The position numbers were made by a program, and so were the translations under genes. Below, in pieces: positions 23,296 through 32,252 of a stretch of 41,866 bases of DNA. Position 1 is the first letter of the stretch; each line of letters starts with the position of its first letter. Under the pieces are notes generated by a model. It had not been told where the DNA came from, made no database searches, and saw nothing but the letters and a program-made list of their open reading frames with translations. Source of the DNA: an uncultured Clostridia bacterium (lineage in GTDB: Bacteria; Bacillota; Clostridia; Oscillospirales; Acutalibacteraceae); contig CALWCD010000013.1 of the NCBI GenBank assembly GCA_944376265.1, forward strand, positions 1 through 41,866, written 5' to 3'.

Positions 23296-25521
23296 ATGGA
23301 GAGAAGAAAAGGAACATTTAACGGAAATCGAAACGGAAACCGGCGCTCCGGCGGCCGGGTGGTGTCCCACCAGCGGACCTTCGGTCCCACCGACGCCTAC
23401 GAGCTGCCCAGCGCCGCCAGCACCTTGGAGGAAAAGGTGATCGTGGCGGCCCTGAAGCGGTGCGGCGGGGAAGGGGTGCCCTCCCGGTCTTTGCAGCGGG
23501 AAGCGGGCATCCGGGACAAGGACGCTTTCTACGACGCCCTCCACTCCTTAAAGGACAAGGGGGAGATCCAGGTGGACAAGGACCACTGGGTGAAGCTGGT
23601 GCCCCGGGGCGGGGACATCGAAGCCCAGATCGTCTCCCTGTCGGAGCGGTTCGGCTTTGCCCGGCCCAAGCTGGGAGGAGAGGACATCTTTGTGCCCGGC
23701 GCCGCCTTGAAAGGGGCGTTTCTGGGGGACCAGGTGATCCTCACCGACCTGCAGAAGCGGGATAAGGGCCCCAGCGGCCGTGTGAAGCGGATCGTCTCCC
23801 GCTCGGAGGAGCCCATGACCGCCACCGTCCACGTGGACGAAGCCGGCACCCGGGTCACTCCCGACGGCGCCCTCCGCTATGACCTGACGGTGGTGGGCGG
23901 CCTCAACGGCGCCAAGGACGGGGACAAGGTGCTCATCCAGCCCAAGGCGGACAGCCGGGGGGACTGGACCCAGGCGGAGATCAAGTCCGTGTTCGGTACG
24001 GGGGAGAGAGCCCGCATCTGCGCAGACGCCATCATTGTCCGGTGCGGCATTCCCACGGAGTTTCCCCCGGAGGTCATGGCCGAGGCGGAGGAGATCTCCC
24101 GAATGACCGTGACCCAGGAGGATATCGACAGCCGCCTGGACCTGCGGGATGAGCCTATTTTCACCATTGACAGCGCCGACGCCAAGGACCTGGACGACGC
24201 CATCTCTGTCCACAAAACGGTGGACGGCTACACCCTTGGGGTCCACATCGCCGACGTGTCCCATTACGTGAAGGCCAAAAGCGCCATCGACAACGAGGCC
24301 TTCCGCCGGGGCACCTCCGTGTACTTTGCCGACCGGGTGATCCCCATGCTGCCGGAAGCCCTGTCCAACGGGGTGTGCTCCCTGAACGCGGGCACGGAGA
24401 AGCTCACCTTCTCCGCCCTGATGGACTTTGACAAGGAGGGCAACATGCTGGACTACCGCTTTGAGAAAGCGGTGATCAACTCCAAAGTCCGGGGCGTGTA
24501 CTCCGAGGTCAACGAGATTTTGGCGGGCACCGCCTCCCAGGAACTTCTGGACAAGTACGCCCCCGTCATGGAGAGCCTGATGGCCGCCAAGGAACTGGCG
24601 GGGGTCTTTGAGAAGGCCGCCAAAGCCCGGGGCAACATGGACCTTTCCAGCGACGAGACCAAGTTTGTGCTGGACGAAAACGGGGTGTGTATTGACCTGC
24701 TGCCCCGTACCACCGGCGAGTCGGAACAGCTCATCGAACAGATGATGATCGCCGCCAACATCGCTTCGGCCAAGGCAGCCCTGAAGGCGGAGATCCCCTT
24801 CCTGTACCGGGTCCACGAGCGGCCCCAGCCCGACCGGGTGGAGGAGCTGGCGGAGCTGCTGGAACGGCTGGGCATTCCCTGCCGGGAGCTGCGCAAGGGT
24901 AAGCCCTCCACCAAGGACTTTGCCGCCATTCTGGACCGGGTGAAGGACACTCCCCGGGCTTCCCTGGTGAACCAGCGGGTGCTGCGCACCATGGAGAAAG
25001 CCCACTATTCCGACCGGGAGGTGGGTCACTTCGGCCTGGCTCTGGGGGAGTACAGCCACTTCACCTCTCCCATCCGGCGGTACCCCGACACCTCCATCCA
25101 CCGCATTTTAAGCGACCTGGTGGCGGGGGTGGACCAGACCACTCTCAAGCGCCGGTACGGGGAGTTTGCTACCCTGTCCGCCTCGGAGTCCTCGAAAAAC
25201 GAGGTGCGGGCCGTCACCGGCGAGCGTTCCGCCGAGGACTGCTATATGGCGGAGTATATGAAGGCCCATCTGGGCGAGCGCCACACGGGCATTATCAGCG
25301 GCGTGACCCCCAAGGGCATTTTCGTGAAACTGGACAATAACGCCGAGGGCTTTGTCAGCCTTAACGACTTTGAAAACTGCGAGTTCGAGTACGACGGGGA
25401 AGTGTCCCACCGGGATCTGCGCTCCGGCCGGGTGCTGATGATGGGCGAGGAGATCGGCATCATTGTGGCAGCCGCGGACGTGGCCACCGGCCGCATTGAC
25501 TTCATGCCCCAGGAACCGTAA
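23296..25521 (+). CDS. rnr: Ribonuclease R
   Basis: A 741-residue 3'-5' exoribonuclease of the RNB family that degrades structured RNA. The N-terminus is a charged low-complexity tail, then a winged-helix region (about 45-95), cold-shock domains with 'ERFGFARP' and 'DIFVPGAALKGAFLGD', and the RNB domain with the metal-binding 'DSADAKDLDDAISV' near residue 290. 'RAYF'-like 'SVYFADRVIPMLPEALSNG', 'HFTSPIRRYPD' near 592 and the C-terminal S1 domain 'TGIISGVTPKGIFVKLDN' follow. There is no long basic tail after S1, which is shorter than in E. coli RNase R. ATG 23296 has only a weak purine-rich site. The gene follows murD by 37 nt. Confidence 0.95.
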   Translation: MERRKGTFNGNRNGNRRSGGRVVSHQRTFGPTDAYELPSAASTLEEKVIVAALKRCGGEGVPSRSLQREAGIRDKDAFYDALHSLKDKGEIQVDKDHWVKLVPRGGDIEAQIVSLSERFGFARPKLGGEDIFVPGAALKGAFLGDQVILTDLQKRDKGPSGRVKRIVSRSEEPMTATVHVDEAGTRVTPDGALRYDLTVVGGLNGAKDGDKVLIQPKADSRGDWTQAEIKSVFGTGERARICADAIIVRCGIPTEFPPEVMAEAEEISRMTVTQEDIDSRLDLRDEPIFTIDSADAKDLDDAISVHKTVDGYTLGVHIADVSHYVKAKSAIDNEAFRRGTSVYFADRVIPMLPEALSNGVCSLNAGTEKLTFSALMDFDKEGNMLDYRFEKAVINSKVRGVYSEVNEILAGTASQELLDKYAPVMESLMAAKELAGVFEKAAKARGNMDLSSDETKFVLDENGVCIDLLPRTTGESEQLIEQMMIAANIASAKAALKAEIPFLYRVHERPQPDRVEELAELLERLGIPCRELRKGKPSTKDFAAILDRVKDTPRASLVNQRVLRTMEKAHYSDREVGHFGLALGEYSHFTSPIRRYPDTSIHRILSDLVAGVDQTTLKRRYGEFATLSASESSKNEVRAVTGERSAEDCYMAEYMKAHLGERHTGIISGVTPKGIFVKLDNNAEGFVSLNDFENCEFEYDGEVSHRDLRSGRVLMMGEEIGIIVAAADVATGRIDFMPQEP

Positions 25522-25581
25522 GCATAAACCTGCCCACCCCTTCATACAGATTACCATCCGGACAAACAGGAGGTCTTTCCC

Positions 25582-25755
25582 ATGAAGGGGTTTTTGTTGT
25601 CGGCGGCTCTGGGGCTGGTGGCCCTGGCGCTGGTGAACCTGTGCGGCGCCTACACCGGGGTGGTGGTGCCTGTGAACCGGCTCAGCCTGGGGGCGGCCGG
25701 GTTTTTGGGCATCCCCGGGGTGACGCTGCTGATCCTGCTGAACACCATTCTCTGA
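25582..25755 (+). CDS. bofA: BofA family pro-sigma-K processing inhibitor
   Basis: A 57-residue membrane protein. It begins MKGFLLSAALGLVALALV (first helix), then 'VNLCGAYTGVVVPVNRLS', then 'GFLGIPGVTLLILLNTIL' (second helix). The N/G-x4-G/P-N spacing and 'LGIPG' are the BofA family signature. In Bacillus, BofA with SpoIVFA holds the SpoIVFB protease inactive until the forespore signals, delaying sigma-K activation. Presence of the gene argues for an endospore former. AGGAGG lies 8 nt before the ATG. Gaps of 60 nt (after rnr) and 33 nt (before nagA) with no terminator suggest read-through from the upstream operon, though a sporulation promoter may also exist. Confidence 0.85.
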   Translation: MKGFLLSAALGLVALALVNLCGAYTGVVVPVNRLSLGAAGFLGIPGVTLLILLNTIL

Positions 25756-25788
25756 GAGACCCTGCGGGGAAAAAGGGGGACGTTTCAA

Positions 25789-26913
25789 ATGCTGTTGATC
25801 CACACAAATTACCTGGACGAGACGTTTCAGCTGGTCCAGGGGGACATTGAGATCCAGGACGGGAAGATTCTCCGGGTGGGGAAAGACCTTCCCCGCAAAG
25901 AAGAGGATTTGGCCGTAGACTGCGGGGGAGAGTACACCGTGGTCCCCGGCTTTGTGGACGTGCACATCCATGGATGCGCAGGGGCCGATACCTGCGACGG
26001 CACCCGGGAATCCCTGGAGACCATGGCCCGGTTCCTGCTGAGCCACGGGGTGACCTCCTTCTGCCCCACCACCATGACCACCGGCCGGGACGTAATGGAA
26101 CAAGCACTGCTTGCCGCCAAAGACGTGATGGAGCACCCGGTGGAGGAGGGCGCCCGCGTGGTGGGTGTGAACATGGAGGGACCCTTTATCTCCAAGGAGC
26201 GGAAGGGCGCCCAAAAGGAGGAGGACATCCTGGCCCCGGACCTGGAGCTGTTCCGCCATTTCTGGGAGATAAGCGGCGGCCTGATCCGGCTGGTGGACAT
26301 TGCCCCGGAGCAGCCCGGCGGCCTGGAGTTCGCCAGGGAGGTAAGCAAGCTGTGCACCGTCTCCATCGCCCACACCACGGCGGACTACTGCCAGGCCAAG
26401 GCGGCCTTCGACAGCGGCATCACCCACGCCACCCACCTGTTCAACGCCATGAGCGGCCTGAACCACCGGGCCCCCGGCGTGGTGGGGGCTGTGCTGGAGG
26501 ACCAGCGGGTCCGTGGGGAGCTGATCTGCGATGGGTTCCACATCCATCCCTCGGTGCTGCGCACCGCCTTCCAGGTGCTGGGGGACAGAGCCCTGGTCAT
26601 CAGCGACTCCATGCGGGCCAACGGCATGCCCGAGGGAGAGCCCTTCGACCTGGGCGGCCAGATGGTCACAGTGCGGGAGGGGAAGGCCACCCTGGAGGAC
26701 GGCACCCTCGCCGGTTCGGTAAGCAACCTGCACCAAGAGGTGAAAAACCTGGTTTCCTTTGGAATCCCCTTCCCCCAGGCGGTGAAGGCCGCCACCCTGA
26801 TCCCCGCCCGGGCCATCGGTCTGGACCAGGAGATCGGCAGCATTGCTCCGGGCAAGAAGGCCGACCTGGTGGTTCTGGACCAGCAGCTGGAGATTGCGGC
26901 CGTATATCATTGA
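25789..26913 (+). CDS. nagA: N-acetylglucosamine-6-phosphate deacetylase
   Basis: A 374-residue cytoplasmic amidohydrolase that removes acetate from GlcNAc-6-P, feeding amino-sugar recycling and catabolism. Motifs in order are the N-terminal 'VDVHIHGCAGADTCDG' near residue 57, 'FCPTTMTTG', the metal Glu in 'NMEGPFIS' near 126, 'SIAHTTADY' and 'ITHATHLFNAMSGL' with the metal histidines, 'CDGFHIHPSVL', the catalytic Asp in 'ISDSMRANGM' and the terminal 'GSIAPGKKADLVVLD'. E. coli NagA is 382 residues. It starts at ATG 25789, after GGGGGACG. No nagB is adjacent in the window. A bidirectional terminator follows. Confidence 0.95.
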   Translation: MLLIHTNYLDETFQLVQGDIEIQDGKILRVGKDLPRKEEDLAVDCGGEYTVVPGFVDVHIHGCAGADTCDGTRESLETMARFLLSHGVTSFCPTTMTTGRDVMEQALLAAKDVMEHPVEEGARVVGVNMEGPFISKERKGAQKEEDILAPDLELFRHFWEISGGLIRLVDIAPEQPGGLEFAREVSKLCTVSIAHTTADYCQAKAAFDSGITHATHLFNAMSGLNHRAPGVVGAVLEDQRVRGELICDGFHIHPSVLRTAFQVLGDRALVISDSMRANGMPEGEPFDLGGQMVTVREGKATLEDGTLAGSVSNLHQEVKNLVSFGIPFPQAVKAATLIPARAIGLDQEIGSIAPGKKADLVVLDQQLEIAAVYH

Positions 26914-26915
26914 CG

Positions 26916-26954
26916 AAAAAAAGGCTGTCGCGTTTTGAAATGCGGCAGCCTTTT
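26916..26954. terminator. Bidirectional terminator between nagA and the SLH gene
   Basis: A 13-bp stem (26919-26931 with 26942-26954, one G-T pair) contains an A-run on its left and TTTT on its right; the minus-strand exit has seven T. Confidence 0.85.
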
Positions 26955-26990
26955 CTCATGGGCAAACCATTGGCTTGATGGGAAAGAATT

Positions 26991-28643
26991 TCATCGGGTA
27001 AAGTAGAGCATGTTGTTCAGCAGCCGGCTTTGGGGGCCGTAGAGCCAGTAGCCGTCCACATACAGGTTGGTGGAACCGCCGCCGTCCAGGTTCACTGCGT
27101 CGCTGCAGCCGAAAGCCACCATGATCTCCGCCATTTTCGGCACGCTGGTGTTGGCTTCCACAATGACCATGGTTCCGTTTTTCCGGACGCCCACGCAGAC
27201 CCGCACCGTGTTACCGGAGGTGACCCAATCGCTGAAGCCCTCTTCCCGGTAGGTGGCGTACCCGCCGTACACCTGGCCGTCCTTCACAATCCGGGGACCG
27301 GCGCCCATGGACATCACCGGGTCAAAGGGGAGCTCCTGCCCGGAGGCGTACTGGTAGGACGTGTCCAGAGATATGGTCATGCCCACCTTGCAGGAGTCGA
27401 AGAAGTTGCCTTCGTACTGCCGGCGGGATCTCTGGCACAGCACAAAGCCGTTTTCAGGAATGTCCACGTTGGCGGCGTTCTGGTAAATGGCCGTAATGGT
27501 GCCGCTGGAATCCACCACCACGGCGTCCCGGGTGGGGAAGTTCAGCTGGCGGCCCCAGTCTCTGGTGGCCACAATGCGGGCAGCGTCCGTGCTGCTGCTG
27601 GGCCACTTGTTCACTACCACGTTTTCCACAGTGGACAGCTCCTGGCCTTCCGTGTCGGTCAAAGTGGCGATGACAAAGGTGGAAAAGCTCTCCACGGAGA
27701 TGCTCCCGGAAGGGGACACCACCAGGGCGGCTTTTTCCGGGGCGTACATGTTGTCCAGGGTGAGAATGCGCCCGTCGCTGATGAGGGTGCCCAAAGGCGT
27801 GTAGTTGTCCATGTTGAAAAAGGCCCCGTTTACCGCGATGGTGGCGCCGGTGCGGCTCACCAGGCTGGTGGAGCTTTCCCGGCCGTCCACCATGTCCTGA
27901 GCCATCACCAGGCCGGGGGTGTAATCACTGATGGTGAAGGATACAGCCCGCACCGCCACGTTTTTCACCCGCTTCTGGACAATGGAGTAGCCGTTTGTCT
28001 GGCACTTGTTCAGAAAATTGTAGCAGATGGAGGCGGCTTCCGCCCGGCTGGCGCTGTCGGCGGGGCGGAACTTTCCGGTATCCTCATCCCCGTTGATCAC
28101 GCCGGCCCGCTGGCAGAGCTGCACCGCGGAAAGCGCCCAGGAGGCGATCTGCCCCTGGTCCTTAAAGGTCACGGAACTGTTGGAGGAGGGGAATTTCCGG
28201 CCGGTACTCTGGGCGAAGTTCCGCACCATCACGGCCATCTCCTGGCGGCTGACGCTGTTGTCCGGGCGGAACGTGTCGTCTTCGTATCCGGAAGCCACAC
28301 CGGTCTCCACCGCCCAGTTCACGTAGGGGTTGGCCCAGTGAGAGGTTTTCACGTCTTTAAAGCCTCCCTGGAACTGGTACTGCTGCACCTCACCGGACGT
28401 GAGAACGGATTTTGCCAGCATGGTGACGAACGCTCCTCTTGTCAAAGGGGAGGAGGGGGAGTACCTGCCGCCGCCTGTGCCGGAGACAATCCCCTGGTCT
28501 GCCAGGGTGGTCACGGCGGTGTAATACCACGCGCCGGATGAGACGTCGCTGAACTGGGCGGCGCTGGCAGCCATGGGAAGGCTTGTCAAAAGCAGCGCCG
28601 CGCTTACGAGAAGCGACAGCCATCGTGTCCTTTTCTTTTTCAT
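26991..28643 (-). CDS. Secreted SLH-domain protein with phosphodiester glycosidase (NAGPA) domain
   Basis: A 550-residue exported protein. The signal peptide is residues 1-28 (basic start, hydrophobic core, ASA cleavage site). Three SLH modules follow at about 29-85, 93-150 and 155-215 ('FKDVKTSHWANPYVNWAVE', 'SGYEDDTFRPDNSVSRQEMA', 'INGDEDTGKFRPADSASRAE'); these anchor the protein to cell-wall polymer. Residues about 240-550 form a NAGPA domain with 'VNGAFFNMDNYTPLGTLIS', 'SMGAGPRIVKDG' and the end motif 'DAVNLDGGGSTNLYVDG'. NAGPA proteins split GlcNAc-phosphodiester links, so a role on phosphodiester-linked surface glycans or teichoic-type polymers is likely. AAGGAGG precedes ATG 28643. A promoter lies at 28677-28705. 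Confidence 0.9.
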   Translation of the reverse strand: MKKKRTRWLSLLVSAALLLTSLPMAASAAQFSDVSSGAWYYTAVTTLADQGIVSGTGGGRYSPSSPLTRGAFVTMLAKSVLTSGEVQQYQFQGGFKDVKTSHWANPYVNWAVETGVASGYEDDTFRPDNSVSRQEMAVMVRNFAQSTGRKFPSSNSSVTFKDQGQIASWALSAVQLCQRAGVINGDEDTGKFRPADSASRAEAASICYNFLNKCQTNGYSIVQKRVKNVAVRAVSFTISDYTPGLVMAQDMVDGRESSTSLVSRTGATIAVNGAFFNMDNYTPLGTLISDGRILTLDNMYAPEKAALVVSPSGSISVESFSTFVIATLTDTEGQELSTVENVVVNKWPSSSTDAARIVATRDWGRQLNFPTRDAVVVDSSGTITAIYQNAANVDIPENGFVLCQRSRRQYEGNFFDSCKVGMTISLDTSYQYASGQELPFDPVMSMGAGPRIVKDGQVYGGYATYREEGFSDWVTSGNTVRVCVGVRKNGTMVIVEANTSVPKMAEIMVAFGCSDAVNLDGGGSTNLYVDGYWLYGPQSRLLNNMLYFTR

Positions 28644-28676
28644 AAATGCTTCCTCCTTACAAACACAGCTTTACAT

Positions 28677-28705
28677 AATATATCACTCCCGGCTGGGATT
28701 GTCTA
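28677..28705 (-). promoter_or_regulatory. Promoter of the SLH-domain gene
   Basis: On the minus strand: TAGACA (28705-28700), 17 bp, TATATT (28682-28677). Confidence 0.6.
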
Positions 28706-28744
28706 CCTTTTGACGAAAAAATTGCGTCTTTTACAGATTTTGCG

Positions 28745-28773
28745 TTGCTTTTTTCCTTCCCATCCTGTAATAT
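28745..28773 (+). promoter_or_regulatory. Promoter of the zinc-ribbon membrane protein gene
   Basis: TTGCTT (28745-28750), 17 bp, TAATAT (28768-28773). The leader to ATG 28863 would be about 83 nt. Confidence 0.5.
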
Positions 28774-28862
28774 AAAACCAGGCATCCGTGTACAGTGGAA
28801 GAGGGGTACTTTTCCCGGCGCGGCGTGTTATCGAAAACAAAAAAACCAGTAGGGAGGGTAAA

Positions 28863-29822
28863 ATGATGATTTGTCCCAAATGCGGAAGAGTGGTCCCCGA
28901 CGGGGTTCCCTGCTCTTGCGGCGCTCCTTTGCTTTCGTCCAATCCGGCGGTGAACCTGTTAAAAACGGTGGGTTCTTCTCCCAAGTTCCTCACCGCCGCC
29001 ATCTTATACTCTGTGGCGGTGCTGTTTTCACTGGTCGCCGCGTTTGCCCCCAACGATTTGGTGTATGAGCTGTATTACTACGGCGCCAACGCAGGGGTGG
29101 ACCCCGACATTTTTTACCCCATGATGGACGTTTTGGAGAGCAGCTCTGTGGTAGGCGTGGTGCTTTCCTCCCTGCCTTCCATCCTGATGGCGGTGGGCAT
29201 GTGGCTGTTCTTTGTCAGCAGCCGCAATACCCAAACCGGCAATGTGTCCACCGTGGGGCTCACCATCTGCAAGGTGTTGTCCTACATCAGCCTGGTGCTG
29301 CTCTGCCTGGCGGCGTTCCTCCTGGTGATCCTGGGCATTATCCTGGTCTTTGCCATCACCGCCAACAGCGATATTGCCTATTACGGCGCAGGCAGCGTGG
29401 TGGCGGCCGCCAGTGTGGTAGGGTTCCTGCTGGCGATCGTAGCGGCAGTTTTGGGGCTGTTCATTGCCCTGGAAGTGTCCGTCATTCGGACCATCAACCG
29501 CATTAAGAACACCGCCCTCAACGGGGTCCCGGACAACCGAATTTCCGGCTTCCTCACCGGGATGTTGATGGTCTTCGGCATTTTGGGCGCTTTGGGCGGC
29601 GTGATTTCCCTGGCAGGCAGCCCCCTTGCCGGTCTTGGCTCTCTGGCCGCTTCCGTCGCCATGATCCTCATGTCCCTGGTCCTCAGCGAGTACCGGAACA
29701 AGATGACGGTGCTGGTATTCCCGCCGGTGCAGCCTGTGTACCCCCAGAACATGCCCCCTTATGGCAGCGTTCCGCCCCAGCAGCCCGGCGGCCCCACAGA
29801 CGGCTATCCTCCTCAGCGGTAA
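28863..29822 (+). CDS. Zinc-ribbon multipass membrane protein of unknown function
   Basis: A 319-residue protein that I do not recognise beyond its architecture. It has an N-terminal zinc ribbon ('CPKCGRVVPDGVPCSCG'), a short linker, then about six hydrophobic helices between residues 43 and 275. The last 35 residues are a proline/glutamine-rich tail ('FPPVQPVYPQNMPPYGSVPP') like those of cytoplasmic tails that bind partners. It resembles the widespread 'zinc ribbon plus membrane helices' proteins of Firmicutes without any enzyme motif. GGGAGGG lies 5-8 nt upstream, so ATG 28863 or 28866 may be used. It diverges from the SLH gene and has its own terminator. Confidence 0.7.
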   Translation: MMICPKCGRVVPDGVPCSCGAPLLSSNPAVNLLKTVGSSPKFLTAAILYSVAVLFSLVAAFAPNDLVYELYYYGANAGVDPDIFYPMMDVLESSSVVGVVLSSLPSILMAVGMWLFFVSSRNTQTGNVSTVGLTICKVLSYISLVLLCLAAFLLVILGIILVFAITANSDIAYYGAGSVVAAASVVGFLLAIVAAVLGLFIALEVSVIRTINRIKNTALNGVPDNRISGFLTGMLMVFGILGALGGVISLAGSPLAGLGSLAASVAMILMSLVLSEYRNKMTVLVFPPVQPVYPQNMPPYGSVPPQQPGGPTDGYPPQR

Positions 29823-29837
29823 GTTGTGACATCTGGA

Positions 29838-29866
29838 AAAAGAAGGTCCTTCGGGGCCTTCTTTTT
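29838..29866 (+). terminator. Terminator of the zinc-ribbon membrane protein gene
   Basis: AGAAGG with adjacent C residues pairs with the G/CCTTCT segment around a TTCG tetraloop (29850-29853), followed by TTTTT. Confidence 0.8.
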
Positions 29867-29878
29867 GCATTTTGGGGC

Positions 29879-29907
29879 AAAAAAGGAGCTCCCGCGGGGG
29901 GAGCTCC
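29879..29907 (-). terminator. Terminator of serC-serA
   Basis: GGAGCTCC (29885-29892) and GGAGCTCC (29900-29907) are self-complementary arms; on the minus strand they are followed by six T. Confidence 0.8.
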
Positions 29908-29935
29908 GGAAAGAACAGAGAACTGGAACAAACGA

Positions 29936-31102
29936 TCACTGAATGACCCGCACCTTTACAATGGGTTCCAGAGCCTGGAGCGCCTGGACAGCGGCAGGGG
30001 AAACCTCGCCGGTGACATCCAGAATGGTGTAGGCGTATTCGCCCCGGGACTTGCTCTGCATGTTCTCAATGTTCAGGCCTTCCTGGCCGCAGGTGGCGGC
30101 GAACATGGCGATGGTGTTGGGCACGTTTTCGTGAATCAGGCAGATCCGCTGGGTGCCGGGTTCCCGCGCCATGGAGATGGAGGGCATGTTCACCGAGTTG
30201 AGAATGTTGCCGTTTTCCAGGTAATCCTTGATCTGGTCCACCGCCATGCAGGCGCAGTTGTCCTCGCTCTCAGGGGTGGAAGCGCCCAGGTGGGGAATGG
30301 CCACCACGCCTTCCGCGCCGATGAGGCTGTCATCGGGGAAGTCCGTGGCGTAGGCGGCGACCTTCCCGCTGGCCAAAGCTTCCAGCAGGTCGGCAGAGTT
30401 CACCAGGCCGCCCCGGGCGAAGTTGAGAATGCGCACCCCGTCCTTCATCTTGGCAATGGTGTCCACGTTGACCATACCCTTGTTCTCCTTGGTAAAGGGC
30501 AGATGCAGGGTGATGTAATCCGCGTGGGCGTAAAGCTCCTCCAGAGTGAGGGAGCGGTGCACCGCGCTGGACAGATGCCAGGCGTGCTCCACGGACAGGA
30601 AGGGGTCGTAGCCGTAAACTTCCATGCCCAGCTGGGTGGCGGCGTTGGCCACCAGAATGCCGATGGCGCCCAGGCCCACCACGCCCAGCGTCTTGCCCTG
30701 GATCTCAGGGCCGGCAAAGGCGCTCTTGCCTTTTTCCACCAGCTTCTCCACCTGGTCCCCCTGGCCTTTCAGGGTTTTCACCCAGTCCATAGCGGGGCCG
30801 ATCTTCCGGGAGGTGAGGAACAGGGAGGCCAGCACCAGCTCCTTCACGGCGTTGGCGTTGGCGCCGGGGGTGTTGAACACCACAATGCCCTTTTCCAGGC
30901 ATTTGTCCACGGGGATGTTGTTCACGCCGGCGCCTGCCCGGGCAATGGCCAGCAGGTTTTCCCCCAGCTCCATGTCGTGCATGGAGGCGGAGCGCACCAG
31001 GATGCCCTCGGGGTTTTCCATTTCCGGGGAGAAGGTGTAGGACTCCCCAAAGCGTTTCGTCCCAACGGGACTGATTTTATTCAAGCATAGAATCTTGTGC
31101 AT
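29936..31102 (-). CDS. serA: D-3-phosphoglycerate dehydrogenase
   Basis: A 388-residue cytoplasmic enzyme that oxidises 3-phosphoglycerate to 3-phosphohydroxypyruvate, the first step of serine synthesis. The substrate domain contains 'AIARAGAGVNNIPVDKCLE', the NAD motif is 'GVVGLGAIGILVANAA', catalytic Arg is in 'LNFARGGLVN', the acidic residue in 'YATDFPDD' and His in 'IPHLGASTPESED'. Residues about 320-388 form a C-terminal ACT domain ('RICLIHENVPNTIAMFA'), which in relatives gives serine feedback. It starts 21 nt after serC in the same transcript. The short SerA form (about 390 residues) is common in Clostridia. Confidence 0.94.
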   Translation of the reverse strand: MHKILCLNKISPVGTKRFGESYTFSPEMENPEGILVRSASMHDMELGENLLAIARAGAGVNNIPVDKCLEKGIVVFNTPGANANAVKELVLASLFLTSRKIGPAMDWVKTLKGQGDQVEKLVEKGKSAFAGPEIQGKTLGVVGLGAIGILVANAATQLGMEVYGYDPFLSVEHAWHLSSAVHRSLTLEELYAHADYITLHLPFTKENKGMVNVDTIAKMKDGVRILNFARGGLVNSADLLEALASGKVAAYATDFPDDSLIGAEGVVAIPHLGASTPESEDNCACMAVDQIKDYLENGNILNSVNMPSISMAREPGTQRICLIHENVPNTIAMFAATCGQEGLNIENMQSKSRGEYAYTILDVTGEVSPAAVQALQALEPIVKVRVIQ

Positions 31103-31123
31103 GGCAGTGACAGCTCCTTTTTC

Positions 31124-32206
31124 TCACTTGTTTTCCGCTTCGAACTTCTTCATGAAGTCCACCAGCTTCTGAATGCCTTCCTCGGGCATGGCGTTGTAAA
31201 TAGAGGCGCGCATGCCGCCCACGCTCCGGTGACCCTTCAGGTTCACAAAGCCGGCAGCCTCCGCCTCTTTGACGAACTTGGCGTCCAGGTCCTTGTCGCC
31301 GGTGACAAAGGTCACGTTCATAATGGAGCGGCTGTCCTTCTCGGCGCAGCCCTGGAACAGGGAGGAATTATCCAGGAAATCGTAGAGCAGCTGGGCCTTG
31401 CGCACATTGCGGCGCTCCATCTCCTCCAGCCCGCCAATGCTCTGGATCCACTCCAGCACCAGCTTGCAGATGTAGATGGGCCAGCAGGGCGGGGTGTTGT
31501 ACATGGAGTCGTTGTCCGCCATCACCTGGTAGTTGAACATGGTGGGGGTGATGTCCATGGCGTGACCCAGCAGGTCCTCCCGGACGATGACAATGGTCAG
31601 GCCGGCAGGGGCCACGTTCTTCTGGGCGCCGGCGTACAGCAGGCCGAACTTGCTCACGTCCATGGGGCGGGACAAAATGCAGGAGGAAATATCCGCCACC
31701 AGGGGCACATCGCCGGTGTCGGGCAGCTGGTGCCACACGGTGCCGTAGATGGTGTTGTTCAGGCAGATGTGGAAGTAGTCCGCGTCGGGCCGGAACTCCT
31801 TGGGGTCCAAGGCGGGGATGTGGGAGAAATTGTCCTCCTTGGAGGAGGCCACCACCTTGCAGTCGCCGTAGCGGGCGGCTTCCTTGTAGGCCTTGGTGGA
31901 GAACTGGCCGGACAGCACGTAGTCGGCTTTGCCGGACTTGGTCATCAGGTTCATGGGGACGGCGGCGAACTGAGAGGACGCGCCCCCCTGCAGGAACAGC
32001 ACCTTGTAGTTGTCAGGAATGTTCATCACTTCCCGCAGCAGGCGCTGGGCGTCTTTGATGATGGCGTCATACACCTTGGAGCGGTGGGACATTTCCATCA
32101 CGGACTGGCCGCTGCCCTGATAATCCAGCATTTCAGCGGCAGCCTTTTTCAGAACCTCCTCGGGCAGCATGGAAGGCCCGGCGGAAAAATTGTAAACTCG
32201 AGACAT
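31124..32206 (-). CDS. serC: Phosphoserine aminotransferase
   Basis: A 360-residue PLP enzyme that converts 3-phosphohydroxypyruvate and glutamate to phosphoserine. It has the usual start 'YNFSAGPSMLPEEVL', the substrate-binding 'SVMEMSHRSK', 'LFLQGGASSQFAAVPMNL' and the Schiff-base lysine in 'LLYAGAQKNVAPAGL', with 'MYNTPPCWPIYI' and 'GGMRASIYNAMPEEG' near the end. The length equals E. coli SerC (362). GAGGAGG precedes ATG 32206. It is the first gene of the serC-serA operon, with an operator-like palindrome at its start point. No serB is seen; phosphoserine phosphatase lies elsewhere or is supplied by another phosphatase. Confidence 0.95.
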   Translation of the reverse strand: MSRVYNFSAGPSMLPEEVLKKAAAEMLDYQGSGQSVMEMSHRSKVYDAIIKDAQRLLREVMNIPDNYKVLFLQGGASSQFAAVPMNLMTKSGKADYVLSGQFSTKAYKEAARYGDCKVVASSKEDNFSHIPALDPKEFRPDADYFHICLNNTIYGTVWHQLPDTGDVPLVADISSCILSRPMDVSKFGLLYAGAQKNVAPAGLTIVIVREDLLGHAMDITPTMFNYQVMADNDSMYNTPPCWPIYICKLVLEWIQSIGGLEEMERRNVRKAQLLYDFLDNSSLFQGCAEKDSRSIMNVTFVTGDKDLDAKFVKEAEAAGFVNLKGHRSVGGMRASIYNAMPEEGIQKLVDFMKKFEAENK

Positions 32207-32252
32207 GGTATGACCTCCTCTGGGGACTTGAAAGTGATTTACCCCTTCAAAT

